Below, piece by piece: positions 9,512-18,755 of a stretch of DNA of 64,000 nucleotides (positions are counted from its first letter, which is position 1; the number at the start of each line of letters is the position of its first letter). This DNA is from Corynebacterium minutissimum (GTDB lineage: Bacteria > Actinomycetota > Actinomycetes > Mycobacteriales > Mycobacteriaceae). The notes beneath the pieces were generated by a model. That model ran no database searches. It saw only the letters and a list, made by a program, of their open reading frames with translations, and had not been told where the DNA came from. The position numbers were made by a program, and so were the translations under genes. Location: the NCBI RefSeq assembly GCF_000988205.1, contig NZ_LAYQ01000021.1:1-64000 (forward strand). Reading direction: 5' to 3'.

Positions 9512-10747
9512 ATGAAAAATACTGCAGAACCGCAGGTAAAAATCCCGCGGGAAATTTGGGTCATGGTCACCGCCGGGTTCATCATCGCCTTGGGGTACGG
9601 GCTCATTGCACCGCTGCTGCCGCAGTTCATTGTCAGTTTCGACGTCTCAATGGCTGCGGCTGGTCTCGTAGTCTCCGTCTTTTCAGCTAGCCGCCTGGTC
9701 TTCGCACCCGCCGCCGGGTTTCTCATCGACCGCGTGGGCACGCGCCGCGTCTACGTGACGGGCCTGTTCACCGTGGCAGTGACCACCGGTTTGGTGGGCG
9801 TGGCGCAGGAGTATTGGCAGATCGTTGCGCTGCGCACTATCGCCGGCATTGGTTCGACGATGTTCACCGTCGCGGCGATGGGGCTCATTGTGCGCCTGGC
9901 ACCACCCAGCATTCGCGGGCGCTGTTCGGCCACCTATGCCACGTCTTTCCTCTTGGGTAACGTGATTGGCCCGCTCGTGGGCGCAAGCCTCTCTTTCTTG
10001 GGATTCCGTTGGCCTTTCTTCATTTATGGCGTTGGCGTCGCCATCGCCGCACTCGTTGTGTGGATCCTTATGCCCTCGGTCAATGAGACCGATGAACGTC
10101 GGCGTCACCTAACTCCAATGCGCTTGGAGGAAGCTTGGGAGGATACTGCTTTCCGTGCAGTGCTCACGTCGAACTTTGCCCAGGGCTGGATCAATATGGG
10201 CGTGCGCGTGGCGGTTCTCCCGCTCTTCGCGGCCGCCATTTTTGCCAACGGTGCATCTACATCAGGCGTTGCGCTAGCGGCCTTTGCCGCGGGCAACGCC
10301 ATCGTCTTGCAGTTCTCCGGCTCCTGGTCGGACCGCGTGGGGCGCCGGCCACTCATCGTTGCGGGACTTGTGGGCTCCGCGTTGTTCGTGGGCACACTGG
10401 GCTTGGCGACGAACATCGTCTCCCTCCTCGCCCTCTCGGCCCTGTCCGGCGCGGCCTCGGGCCTCATTGCCCCTTCGCAACAAGCAGCCGTGGCGGATAT
10501 CGTCGGCTCGAAGCGCTCGGGTGGTCAGGTGCTGTCGACATTCCAGATGGCAGGCGACTTTGGGCAAATCTTAGGCCCCATCGTCATTGGACTGCTGGCG
10601 GATAGGTACGGGTTTGAGACGGCCTTTGGCTTCTGTGCGGTTATCGCCGCGGCTGGCGTTGTGGCGTGGATTTTCGGCCGCGACACGTTGGGGGAGAGGA
10701 AAGGTATCCTGCACGGTCTGCGCCGCCGCTACCGCCCGCGGCGTTAA
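9512..10747 (+). CDS. MFS multidrug-type exporter (DHA1)
   Basis: A 411-residue, 12-helix major facilitator. The loop 2-3 motif is present as FLIDRVGTRRVYVTG and is repeated in the second half as DRVGRRPLIVAGL, as in drug:proton antiporters of the MdtG/Bmr type. It sits in the cytoplasmic membrane; the substrate cannot be predicted. I take ATG 9512 (MKNTAEPQVKIPREIW), because an earlier in-frame start at 9416 would read through the promoter and LexA box. Likely induced by DNA damage if the box is functional. The 345 bases after it (10748-11092) hold no gene I can support; only a weak dyad AAGACT/AGTCTT at 10755-10795 and an AT-rich stretch near 11015-11050. Confidence 0.9.
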   Translation: MKNTAEPQVKIPREIWVMVTAGFIIALGYGLIAPLLPQFIVSFDVSMAAAGLVVSVFSASRLVFAPAAGFLIDRVGTRRVYVTGLFTVAVTTGLVGVAQEYWQIVALRTIAGIGSTMFTVAAMGLIVRLAPPSIRGRCSATYATSFLLGNVIGPLVGASLSFLGFRWPFFIYGVGVAIAALVVWILMPSVNETDERRRHLTPMRLEEAWEDTAFRAVLTSNFAQGWINMGVRVAVLPLFAAAIFANGASTSGVALAAFAAGNAIVLQFSGSWSDRVGRRPLIVAGLVGSALFVGTLGLATNIVSLLALSALSGAASGLIAPSQQAAVADIVGSKRSGGQVLSTFQMAGDFGQILGPIVIGLLADRYGFETAFGFCAVIAAAGVVAWIFGRDTLGERKGILHGLRRRYRPRR

Positions 10748-11092
10748 TAGACAAAAGACTGGAAGGCTCCGTCAGTATCTTTCTGGCAGAGTCTTCAGGG
10801 CCGTTTAGTTCTAGTGGGTGCGGCGCGCTTTCTTGCTGCACGCAGCCCAGCGAGGGGTGGTGCCAGTTTTGAAGCTGCGCTCCCGAAAACGCGTAAAGCC
10901 ATACACGGAAGTTTCGGAAACGTTATCAGGGCGGCTCCACCTCTTCCGGCTACGCTCGCTCGCAGCTGCCATAACCGTCCTCCACGCTTCTGCACCAAGG
11001 CATCAGAGACTAATCTTTTCTTAATCTGCTAAGGAAATCTTAATTTAACGGGGCTTACGGCGTCAACTTCATAACCTGACCATAATTGAGGT

Positions 11093-14000
11093 TTAAGCCA
11101 CAGTGCGCCCGGCGGCGTAGAGCTGCTTAGGCATATCGCGGCGAAGACTCCATTCAAACTGGATGGGTTTCTCGCCTCGATGCGAGACGTAATCGACATT
11201 GCCCAAGAAGGTATACGCCGACGCCGTGTCCACCTTGTTCCGCTTGGTAAAACGCGTGGCGATGATGATGTTGCCGTTGAGTTCGTGGTGGTGGATGTAG
11301 CGTCGGGCCATTGCGGACTTGAGCGACGTAGTGGATTGGGACTCCCAGTGCAAACGATCAGGCGCCAGTGGGTAATCGCGGTAATTCGTGGAGGCACTCA
11401 CATTCTCATCCTTCTGGAAAGTTACCAGGAAGAGATCGGTATTAGTGGCGTCGAAGCGGCGTACTCCCTCGCGCGGCAAATTCGCGAGCTTGCGTAACGG
11501 GCCATCGTCCAACGCCCCGACCAGTTCGGCAAGACTGTAATCCGCGTGAGTCTCCAAGACGCTATTCGTAGACTTCTCTGGAATGATGCGGGAGCGGTCG
11601 AGCGTGAGCTGCATGACCTGAGTTGCCTCAGCGACGAAGGAAGGACAGGCCCGGATGATACGCAGGGCCTCATCAAGGGATTCCGGCACCGTCGTATTTG
11701 AATTTGCCCACAGAGCCAACACGAGCATGGTGGCATATCGGGTTTGCTCGGGAGTCATATCCTTCTCCTTGGGACCGTCCGGGGAAACAAGAAGGCTGTA
11801 GGCCGCTACGCGGTTGGGGTCATTGATGTGCAACAGCACGCGGATTCGGCTGAGAAGGAATTCTTCGTGCTCGCCCGCGGGGCTGGAAAGTAGCAGCTTC
11901 TCATCACGCAGCAGCGTGGTCCACGTAATTCCCTTACGGCGGTAGATATCTTCCACCGGAACACCGGAGCTATTAAGGAAGCTAGCGAGATCGGTTGTGC
12001 CGTAATCAGAAATGAGCGCTCGTATCTTTTTAACGGAGTTACGGGCCAAGCGCTTGATGTTCTTGAGAACGCGTTCGGTCGTTACTCGGTCCAAGGTGAT
12101 GTTGGAGCCCGGCGGAGCAGTGGGGAATCCTTGCTCTACCTCTTTAGCCAGGTTCTTTCCACGTGCGGCAGTCAGCACTTTGAAACGCGATTCGAAATCG
12201 AATTCCTCGTGCTGGAGACCTAAGAAATCAAAGACGGTACAGGCGTTCTTTCCTTCGTTGAGGCGCAGACCTCGGCCTAGCTGTTGGACGAAGAGCACCG
12301 GGCTTTGCGTCGGGCGCAGAAGCAACAGCGTGTTGACCGCTGGGATGTCGATGCCTTCGTTGAAAATATCGACCGCGAAGATGATCTTGATCGTGCCTTC
12401 GCGAAGCTGCTCGATGGCGCGACGACGCTCATCAACGCTGAGCTTGCTGCTTACTGCTTGGGCGGGGATGCCGAAAAGGTTGAATTGCTCGGCCATGTAT
12501 TCGGCATGGGCGATGGTCACACAGAAGCCAAGGGCCTTCATATCGGAGAGGTCGAAGATACGGCGGTTGAGCTCATTGATGATGAACCTGGTGCGCTTCT
12601 CACCGGCCTTGATATAGAACTCGCTTAGCTCCGCAATCTGGTAGTCTTTTTTCCCGCGGTTCCAGGTCAGGCTTGTCAGGTCAGTATCATCGTCGACTCC
12701 GTAGTAGTGCAACGGGGCGAGAAGCTGGAGACGCAATGCATCCCAGAGACGAAGTTCATGGGCCACGCGGTAGTCGAAGTACTTTTGTACGTTTTCTCCG
12801 TCGCCGCGCTCTGGTGTGGCCGTTAGTCCTAGGAGTTCACGCGGTTGGAGGTAGTCAAGTACTGCACGATAGGTCGGGGCCTCAGCGTGGTGGAACTCGT
12901 CAATGACGACGACTTCAAAGTGATCCGGCGCAATTTGGGCCAGGCGCTTCCCGTGTAGAGACTGGATGCTCGCAAAGACATGGTCCCACTCGGCAGGCTT
13001 CTTTTCGCCGACGAGGAGCTCGCCAAACCCCGCGGTGCTAAGCACCTCGCGATAGGTCCGCTGGGCCTGGGTAAGAATCTCGCGCCGGTGGGCAATGAAA
13101 AGCAGTCGTGGTCTGCGCCCCAGCTTCTCACTTAAGCGGCGGTAGTCAAGTGCCGCCACAACTGTCTTGCCTGTACCAGTAGCAGCAATGAGCAGGTTGC
13201 GGTGGCGGTCGTGGACTTCGCGCTCGGAGTCTAAAGCTTCGAGCATTTCCTCCTGGTAGGGGTAGGGCTCGACGCGAAGGCCTGAGAGCTCGAGCTTTTC
13301 ACCGGGCTTTGCTTCTAGAAATCTGGCACTGCCGAGGGCCTCCTTGAGGCGCTCATAGTCTTGGGCCGGGTCAAATGCTTTGAAATGAGTGTCGTACCAA
13401 TAGCTGTCGAAAGTCTTGATGAACTTCTCGATGATCTCCGGAGTGGAGGAGCGAGAGCCCCGGACATTCCATTCCCAACCGTCAACAAGCGCTGAGCGCG
13501 AAAGGTTTGAGCTACCGATGAATGCGGTGTCGAACCCAGACTGGCGGCGAAAGAGCCAGGCCTTGGCATGCAACCGTGTGGTCTTGTGCTCGTAACAGAT
13601 CCGGACTTCAGCGCCGTAGTCTTCCACGAGGCGGCGTACTGCGGCGGCCTCGGTCGCCCCGCAGTACGTCGAAGTGATAACACGCAGTGGGATCTGATGA
13701 TCCCTGAGGTATTCCAATTCATCGCTGATGACCGCGATGCCTGAAGTCTTGATGAAAGCGCACAATAAATCGACGGAGTCCGCAGTGCGGATCTCGCGGG
13801 CAATCTCGACCGACATATTCGTGTCGTCCACGCTGTTGGTGAACAAGGCGCTGGAGTTGAGCGAGACTTCCGGGAGTTTCGGAGCCTCTTCGAGCTCTGA
13901 ACTATAGATGGCGTAAAGCAGTTCTTCGGCGGAGATGGACTCATCTTCCCCGAGGTGCTGGGCCAGTCCATTGATGAGGGCTACACGCTCCTCGGGCTTA

Positions 14001-14209
14001 GTTAGCTCTGTGAGCTTGTGCTCGAGGACTTTGGCAAAATGCTGGGACACCGCCGCGGCGAACCGCGGGTTGACATCCTTCTTGGAACCGGGGGCGATGC
14101 CGGTTGCTGCCGTGGGCCGGGCACGCGTGGTTTCCTCGATTCGCTCCTGGATACGAGCAGTGACTGGGGTTTCGTAGATGCCAAACGGCAGGATGGATTC
14201 GGAACTCAT
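11093..14209 (-). CDS. PLD nuclease-superfamily II helicase-DUF3427 protein
   Basis: A 1038-residue multidomain enzyme. Residues about 110-300 form a phospholipase-D-like nuclease domain with one clear HKD motif (HAKAWLFRR near 212, then GSSNLSRSAL). A superfamily II helicase core follows: Walker A ATGTGKTVVA near 341, DEFHH near 436, GLTATPERGDG near 460, QQLGRGLRLNEGK near 640. The C-terminal 330 residues fit DUF3427. It should move on or cut nucleic acid using ATP. Its ATG overlaps the stop of the Nudix gene (TATGA), implying translational coupling. Similar proteins are annotated in many bacteria, often beside Nudix genes, without a settled role; repair or anti-phage defence are both possible. 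Confidence 0.85.
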   Translation of the reverse strand: MSSESILPFGIYETPVTARIQERIEETTRARPTAATGIAPGSKKDVNPRFAAAVSQHFAKVLEHKLTELTKPEERVALINGLAQHLGEDESISAEELLYAIYSSELEEAPKLPEVSLNSSALFTNSVDDTNMSVEIAREIRTADSVDLLCAFIKTSGIAVISDELEYLRDHQIPLRVITSTYCGATEAAAVRRLVEDYGAEVRICYEHKTTRLHAKAWLFRRQSGFDTAFIGSSNLSRSALVDGWEWNVRGSRSSTPEIIEKFIKTFDSYWYDTHFKAFDPAQDYERLKEALGSARFLEAKPGEKLELSGLRVEPYPYQEEMLEALDSEREVHDRHRNLLIAATGTGKTVVAALDYRRLSEKLGRRPRLLFIAHRREILTQAQRTYREVLSTAGFGELLVGEKKPAEWDHVFASIQSLHGKRLAQIAPDHFEVVVIDEFHHAEAPTYRAVLDYLQPRELLGLTATPERGDGENVQKYFDYRVAHELRLWDALRLQLLAPLHYYGVDDDTDLTSLTWNRGKKDYQIAELSEFYIKAGEKRTRFIINELNRRIFDLSDMKALGFCVTIAHAEYMAEQFNLFGIPAQAVSSKLSVDERRRAIEQLREGTIKIIFAVDIFNEGIDIPAVNTLLLLRPTQSPVLFVQQLGRGLRLNEGKNACTVFDFLGLQHEEFDFESRFKVLTAARGKNLAKEVEQGFPTAPPGSNITLDRVTTERVLKNIKRLARNSVKKIRALISDYGTTDLASFLNSSGVPVEDIYRRKGITWTTLLRDEKLLLSSPAGEHEEFLLSRIRVLLHINDPNRVAAYSLLVSPDGPKEKDMTPEQTRYATMLVLALWANSNTTVPESLDEALRIIRACPSFVAEATQVMQLTLDRSRIIPEKSTNSVLETHADYSLAELVGALDDGPLRKLANLPREGVRRFDATNTDLFLVTFQKDENVSASTNYRDYPLAPDRLHWESQSTTSLKSAMARRYIHHHELNGNIIIATRFTKRNKVDTASAYTFLGNVDYVSHRGEKPIQFEWSLRRDMPKQLYAAGRTVA

Positions 14210-14598
14210 AGGCGCGAAGAAAGTAGTTTGACGGCGGGGATATCGGCAGGGGCCCAGTCGAGTTCCCGGGCCTCAGTAGGGGTGACCCAACGGGTGGCAT
14301 CGTGATCACTAAGAACGAGTTCCCCGGAATCCTTAGTGCACAAGAACGTAGTGAGTTCGATGGTGGCGAAATCGTACTCGTACACAGTCGTGGTGACCTT
14401 GTCACCCACGGTTGCGATGACGGACAGCTCTTCCTCGATTTCGCGCGCGAGAGCCTCCTTAGGTGTCTCGCCTTCTTCAATCTTGCCGCCTGGAAATTCC
14501 CACATGCCGGCGAGTGATTTTCCTGGAGCTTTGCGACAGGCCAGGAATCGCTTGCCGTCTACGAAGACGGCTCCGACGACGCGAATCGGTGAACTCAT
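14206..14598 (-). CDS. MutT-like Nudix NTP pyrophosphohydrolase
   Basis: A 130-residue Nudix hydrolase with an intact box: GGKIEEGETPKEALAREIEE, continuing EEL, near residues 37-58, matching G-x5-E-x7-R-E-U-x-E-E-x-G-U apart from the final G. MutT-type enzymes cleave oxidised or otherwise non-canonical (d)NTPs to monophosphates. I take ATG 14598; a GTG two codons upstream (14604) is an alternative. The gene is the first of a coupled pair with the PLD-helicase protein, so the two products probably act together, for example in nucleotide-pool sanitation linked to repair or defence. Confidence 0.85.
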   Translation of the reverse strand: MSSPIRVVGAVFVDGKRFLACRKAPGKSLAGMWEFPGGKIEEGETPKEALAREIEEELSVIATVGDKVTTTVYEYDFATIELTTFLCTKDSGELVLSDHDATRWVTPTEARELDWAPADIPAVKLLSSRL

Positions 14599-14631
14599 GG
14601 GCACTAGTATGCCGGCTGGCCGGCGTCCTAT

Positions 14632-15600
14632 CTAGGAATTCGTTTTTGTGGTAGCAACAAAATGCGCCGTCACAATATCATCAATTAACCGCGCGGCCAG
14701 CTTGGCGGTGTGGCTGTCGGTGTCGAATTGGGGGTTGAGTTCGACGACGTCGACAAGCGCGAGGCGTCCCGTGGCGGCGATGGTGAGCGCGAGTTCACGG
14801 ATGATGTTCAGGGGTACGCCGAGGCCGGCGGGGGCGGAGACACCCGGTGCTTGGTCGGCGGGGAGGACGTCTAGGTCGATGGAGAGGTGGATGGGCTTGG
14901 TGCCGGAGCAGATACTGTCGACGGTTGCGCGCAGCTGGGAGCGATCCATGTTGAGCAAATCCTCGTCGAGGACGACGGTGACACCGAGGGCGGAGGCTTC
15001 GTCGAAAAGCACGGGCGTGTTATTGGGGCGGGAAATTCCCAAGACGGAATAGTCAAAGTCCTCCCGGCCCACCAGTTCAGAGATCTGCTTAAACGGGGTG
15101 CCGGAGGTAGGCACATCCGCGGTGCGGAGATCAAAGTGCGCATCCAGGTTGATGATCTGCAGAGGGCCCTGTGCGCGGAAAGCACCGCGGTGGGAGCCGA
15201 AGGCGGTCTCGTGCCCACCGCCGAGGATGATGGGCAGGTGCCCGACGCGTGAGAGTGCCTCCACCGCATCGGAGAGACGCTCGTGGGCGGCCTCCAAGTC
15301 GGTGCCTTGGGTGGTGATCGTGCCGGCGTCGTAAAGCGGGTGCGTATGGTGCAGCGCCAGGGAACCCAGGGCGCTGCGCAGTGCGGCCGGGCCCGCAGCC
15401 GCGCCGGGGCGGCCATGGTTGCGCTCAACGCCCTCGTCGGAGGCAAAACCCAAGAGTGCCACGCCGGGTTGTTCCTGGGGGTTCGCTAGGTCGAGGGGAC
15501 GAACTACGCTGTGCCACCGCGCATGCTCGGGGCCCGGGCCATCGGAGCGGCCGGACCACTCGGGGGCAGGGGAGTAGGCGGGGGCGTCAACGGTGTTCAT
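14632..15600 (-). CDS. hutG: Formimidoylglutamase HutG
   Basis: Arginase-fold Mn2+ hydrolase of 322 residues that converts N-formimidoyl-L-glutamate to glutamate and formamide, the last step of one histidine-degradation branch. Metal ligands are visible in GGGHETAFGSH (about 127), NLDAHFDLR (about 151) and SIDLDVLPAD (about 238). The start is ATG 15600, preceded by AAGGAT and lying 2 bases after the stop of the permease gene, so the two form one operon. A longer in-frame reading to 15897 would run into the permease gene and is rejected. Context with hutH, hutU and hutI favours HutG over agmatinase. Confidence 0.92.
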   Translation of the reverse strand: MNTVDAPAYSPAPEWSGRSDGPGPEHARWHSVVRPLDLANPQEQPGVALLGFASDEGVERNHGRPGAAAGPAALRSALGSLALHHTHPLYDAGTITTQGTDLEAAHERLSDAVEALSRVGHLPIILGGGHETAFGSHRGAFRAQGPLQIINLDAHFDLRTADVPTSGTPFKQISELVGREDFDYSVLGISRPNNTPVLFDEASALGVTVVLDEDLLNMDRSQLRATVDSICSGTKPIHLSIDLDVLPADQAPGVSAPAGLGVPLNIIRELALTIAATGRLALVDVVELNPQFDTDSHTAKLAARLIDDIVTAHFVATTKTNS

Positions 15601-15602
15601 GG

Positions 15603-17003
15603 TTATCCTTTCGTGGTTGTTCCTTGTGTGGCTGTTTCTTGTGGGGCACTCGCGGCGGCGCTGCGGCGGCCGGTGAGGTAGAAGATGGCGGTCATCAGGA
15701 GGATGAAGATAACGCCGGTGGCGAGTGCCGGGCGGTATTGCTCCTGCCACACCATGATGCCAAAAGTAAAGATGATGAAGGCGATGGAGAAGTACTGGCC
15801 CCAGGGCCAGAAGGGGACGGTGTATTCCAAGCTGGCGCGTTCCCCAGGCGACATCTGGCGGCGGGAAGCCACGTGGGCCAAGAGGATCATCAGCCACACG
15901 TAGATGGTGGCAAATGTAGCCAAGGAGGCGATGACCTCAAAGACGTTATCCGGGATAAGCGCGTTGAGTCCGGTGCCGATAATCATGACGATGAGCAGGA
16001 TGATCATGGTCATCACCGGCACACCCCGAGTCTTTTTAGCCATGACCTTCGGTGCGAGGTTCTGGCGTGCCAGGCCGGTCAGAACGTTGCCGGCGCCGAA
16101 GAGATCCGCATTGATGGCGGACACCGCCGCGGTGATGACAACGACGTTGAGTGCGGCGGCAGCCCAGGTGACACCGAGGGTGGAGAAGATTTGGACGAAG
16201 GGGCTTTCCTCACCGGTGATGCTGCGCCAGGGGTTGATCATCAGGATGACCAGGATGGCCAGGACATAGAACAGCAGGATGCGCACCGGGATGGTGTTGA
16301 CGGCCTTCGGTACGGACTTGGCGGGATCTTCTGCCTCCGCGCTGGCCACACCGACGATCTCCGTTCCACCGAAGGCAAAGAGGACCAGGATGAAGGAGGC
16401 GACCATACCGGAGACGCCGTTGGGGAAGAAGCCGCCATCGTTGACCAGGTTGGCCGGGCCGGTGGTCTCCGCGGTGGAGAGGCCGAAGACTAAGACAGCT
16501 ACGCCACCTAGGATCATCGCGATGACCGCGCCGACCTTGACGATGGTGAAGGCGAATTCCAGCTCGCCGAAAGCCTTGACGGTGGCGAGGTTGGCGCCGC
16601 CGACGAGAAGCAGTGTGGCGGCGACCCACACCCACTTGGGTGAGCCGGGGAACCAGAATTGCATGTAGACGCCGATGGCGGTGAGGTCGGCGAGAGCCAC
16701 GATGACCATCTCGAAGGCGAACATCCAGCCGGTGATGTAGCCGGCCCAGGGGCCTAAGAAGGTGCGGGCGTATTCGGCGAAGGAGCCGGTGACGGGGTGG
16801 TGCACGGACATCTCACCGAGTGCGCGCAGGAGGAAATAAACCACGGCCCCGCCGAGGAGGTAGACCAAGAGGACCGAGGGGCCGGCAGCCTGGATGGCGC
16901 CGGCAGAGCCGTAGAACAGGCCGGTGCCGATAGCTGAGCCTAAGGCGATGAAGTGCAGGTGCCGGTGTTTCAAGCCGGGGCGCTTGGTGGTGGTTTCTGC
17001 CAC
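15603..17003 (-). CDS. Amino acid permease, probably histidine uptake
   Basis: A 466-residue APC-superfamily transporter with 12 predicted helices. The first helix carries the family's ALGSAIGTGLFYGSAGAI substrate/cation signature, and GSFAEYARTFLGPWAGYITG follows. The GTG start at 17003 is preceded by AGGAGGA. Being upstream of hutG in the same operon and divergent from the rest of the hut locus, it most likely imports histidine (or urocanate); family members of the AapA/ProY/HutM group differ too little in sequence for me to be certain of the substrate. Confidence 0.85.
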   Translation of the reverse strand: MAETTTKRPGLKHRHLHFIALGSAIGTGLFYGSAGAIQAAGPSVLLVYLLGGAVVYFLLRALGEMSVHHPVTGSFAEYARTFLGPWAGYITGWMFAFEMVIVALADLTAIGVYMQFWFPGSPKWVWVAATLLLVGGANLATVKAFGELEFAFTIVKVGAVIAMILGGVAVLVFGLSTAETTGPANLVNDGGFFPNGVSGMVASFILVLFAFGGTEIVGVASAEAEDPAKSVPKAVNTIPVRILLFYVLAILVILMINPWRSITGEESPFVQIFSTLGVTWAAAALNVVVITAAVSAINADLFGAGNVLTGLARQNLAPKVMAKKTRGVPVMTMIILLIVMIIGTGLNALIPDNVFEVIASLATFATIYVWLMILLAHVASRRQMSPGERASLEYTVPFWPWGQYFSIAFIIFTFGIMVWQEQYRPALATGVIFILLMTAIFYLTGRRSAAASAPQETATQGTTTKG

Positions 17004-17371
17004 GGGGATGCGTCCTCCTCTGTGCCCCTGTTGTGGCGCTAGCTAGTCTTAGCGCTGCGGATGAGGGGAGTGGTTGGTGCGAGTGATTCCGGGAGCTACT
17101 TTCCTCTAGTTAGTGTGTCCGGTCAATTCCGCTACGGGGCAGAGGTCGATCTGCCCTATGACCCTGCACTCATTCGCTGCTCGGGGGTGACCTATGTGAC
17201 ATTTGTTCGGGGTGGCATTAGTATATGGAAGACCTGCGTGTGGCTGTCGCGTGGGCATGGCTACAAGCACTCGCCGTCGTGTGTTGGCGAGGGTGTGCTT
17301 GGCGCGTTCGTGTAGTGGACGTGTTGTGGCCGTGCTAATGACGTGTCGTTTCCACCACCGTGAGGTAGAAC
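17004..17371. promoter_or_regulatory. Divergent promoter region of the hut locus
   Basis: This 368-base gap separates the permease-hutG operon from the YjiH gene and holds no gene I can support. It must contain both promoters. One dyad stands out: GGGCAG (17137-17142) and CTGCCC (17151-17156), 8 bases apart, a possible operator for the IclR-type regulator encoded at 18756. I did not find the published HutR consensus recalled for C. resistens here. Confidence 0.4.
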
Positions 17372-18718
17372 ATGAAATCTGAAGACGCAATCGTTGACGC
17401 CTTCTACGAGAGCGAGGACGACGTCCCCTCCAAGAAGGGTATCTGGCGCCTCTTCGTCTACAGTGCTATCGGCGCTTTCGTATTCTTCTTTCCCATTAGC
17501 TACGACGGAAAGAAATCCATCCCGCTTGACCACATGGTCACCATCATCCGCACCTATGCGGACGTCTTGGTGCCTTGGTTCATCCTGGCGCTGGCGCTCT
17601 ACGGCACGGTGCGCAGCATCGTGAATAAAAACTGGAAAGAAGGCCCGCTCCAGGCGGTCTTTACTGCGCTCAACGTGGTGGGCCTGGTGGTCTCCTTCCT
17701 GATGGTCATCGGAAAGCTTCCCGGAGTGCTGGGCAACGAGGACATCGTGCCCTTCCTGTGGAACTCGATTGCCACGCCAGTCGGGCTCATCGTGCCCATC
17801 GGCGGCGCGTTCTTGGCCTTGCTCATCAGCTACGGCCTTCTGGAATTCGTCGGCGTATTCATGCAGCCCATCATGCGCCCGCTGTGGCGCACGCCGGGGC
17901 GCTCCGCCATTGACGCGGTGGCCTCCTTCGTGGGCTCCTACTCTTTGGGAATCCTCATTACTGACCGCGTGTACCAGCGCGGCGGCTATACCGCGCGTGA
18001 GGCTTCCATCATCGCGACGGGCTTCTCGACGGTCTCCGCTGCCTTCATGGTGATCGTCGCCAAGCAGCTCGACCTGATGGATATGTGGGGCATCTACTTC
18101 GCGGTATCCCTCGTGGTGACCTTCCTGGTTACGGCGATTACCGTGTGGATTCCGCCGCTGAGCAGGATTCCCGACGACTACGTAGACGGCGTGCAACCGG
18201 ACCCGGAAAAGCCAGTGAAGGGCAATTTCTTTAAGGCCGCGTGGCGGGAAGCGCTGCTGGCGCTGGACCGCGCGCCGTCTTTGGGCGCTGCCATTTGGGA
18301 GAACCTGCGCGATGGCGTGCGCATGGCGTCGGCGATTGTGCCCTCCATCATGTCTGTGGGCCTGATTGGCCTGCTGCTGGCTAACTTCACGCCGCTCTTC
18401 GATTGGCTGGGCTACCTGTTCTACCCGTTCGCGTGGATTGTCCAGTTGCCGGAGCCGGAGCTGGCGGGCAAGGCCGCGGCCATGGGCATTGCGGAGATGT
18501 TCCTGCCGGCGACGGCCGTGGCGGGTTCTGAAAGCATGGTGCTCAAGTTCGTCATCGGCGTGGTGGCGATTTCCGCCATTATCTTCTTCTCCGCGCTGGT
18601 GCCGTGCATCTTGGCCACCAAGATTCCGATCAAGCTGTGGCAGATCGTGGTCATCTGGTTCGAGCGCGTGGTGCTGACCATCATCATTGCGACGCCGATT
18701 GCCTTCCTGGTGACTTAG
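17372..18718 (+). CDS. YjiH-family membrane transporter
   Basis: A 448-residue integral membrane protein with about ten hydrophobic segments, matching the YjiH family, whose members contain the nucleoside-recognition (Gate) fold and often sit in hut clusters. Typical segments are GSYSLGILITDRVYQRGGYT and MGIAEMFLPATAVAGSES. Start ATG 17372 follows GAGGTAG. Divergence from the permease-hutG operon and the hutR and hutH genes downstream suggest a role in taking up histidine or a breakdown product. The transported substrate is not established for the family. Confidence 0.85.
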   Translation: MKSEDAIVDAFYESEDDVPSKKGIWRLFVYSAIGAFVFFFPISYDGKKSIPLDHMVTIIRTYADVLVPWFILALALYGTVRSIVNKNWKEGPLQAVFTALNVVGLVVSFLMVIGKLPGVLGNEDIVPFLWNSIATPVGLIVPIGGAFLALLISYGLLEFVGVFMQPIMRPLWRTPGRSAIDAVASFVGSYSLGILITDRVYQRGGYTAREASIIATGFSTVSAAFMVIVAKQLDLMDMWGIYFAVSLVVTFLVTAITVWIPPLSRIPDDYVDGVQPDPEKPVKGNFFKAAWREALLALDRAPSLGAAIWENLRDGVRMASAIVPSIMSVGLIGLLLANFTPLFDWLGYLFYPFAWIVQLPEPELAGKAAAMGIAEMFLPATAVAGSESMVLKFVIGVVAISAIIFFSALVPCILATKIPIKLWQIVVIWFERVVLTIIIATPIAFLVT

Positions 18719-18755
18719 CTGGGACTTGTACGAGGGCTCACTAGAATGTGGGCCC

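Noticed and set aside
10818-11024. 68-residue plus-strand frame in the gap before 11093
   Set aside because: No ribosome site, no motif, odd composition; not supported as a gene.
15381-16493. 370-residue plus-strand frame opposite the permease
   Set aside because: Low-complexity Gly/Asp/His shadow of a membrane protein gene.
17180-17200. GlxR/CRP site near CTATGTGACATTTG
   Set aside because: Only the left half fits TGTGA-N6-TCACA; the right half is missing.
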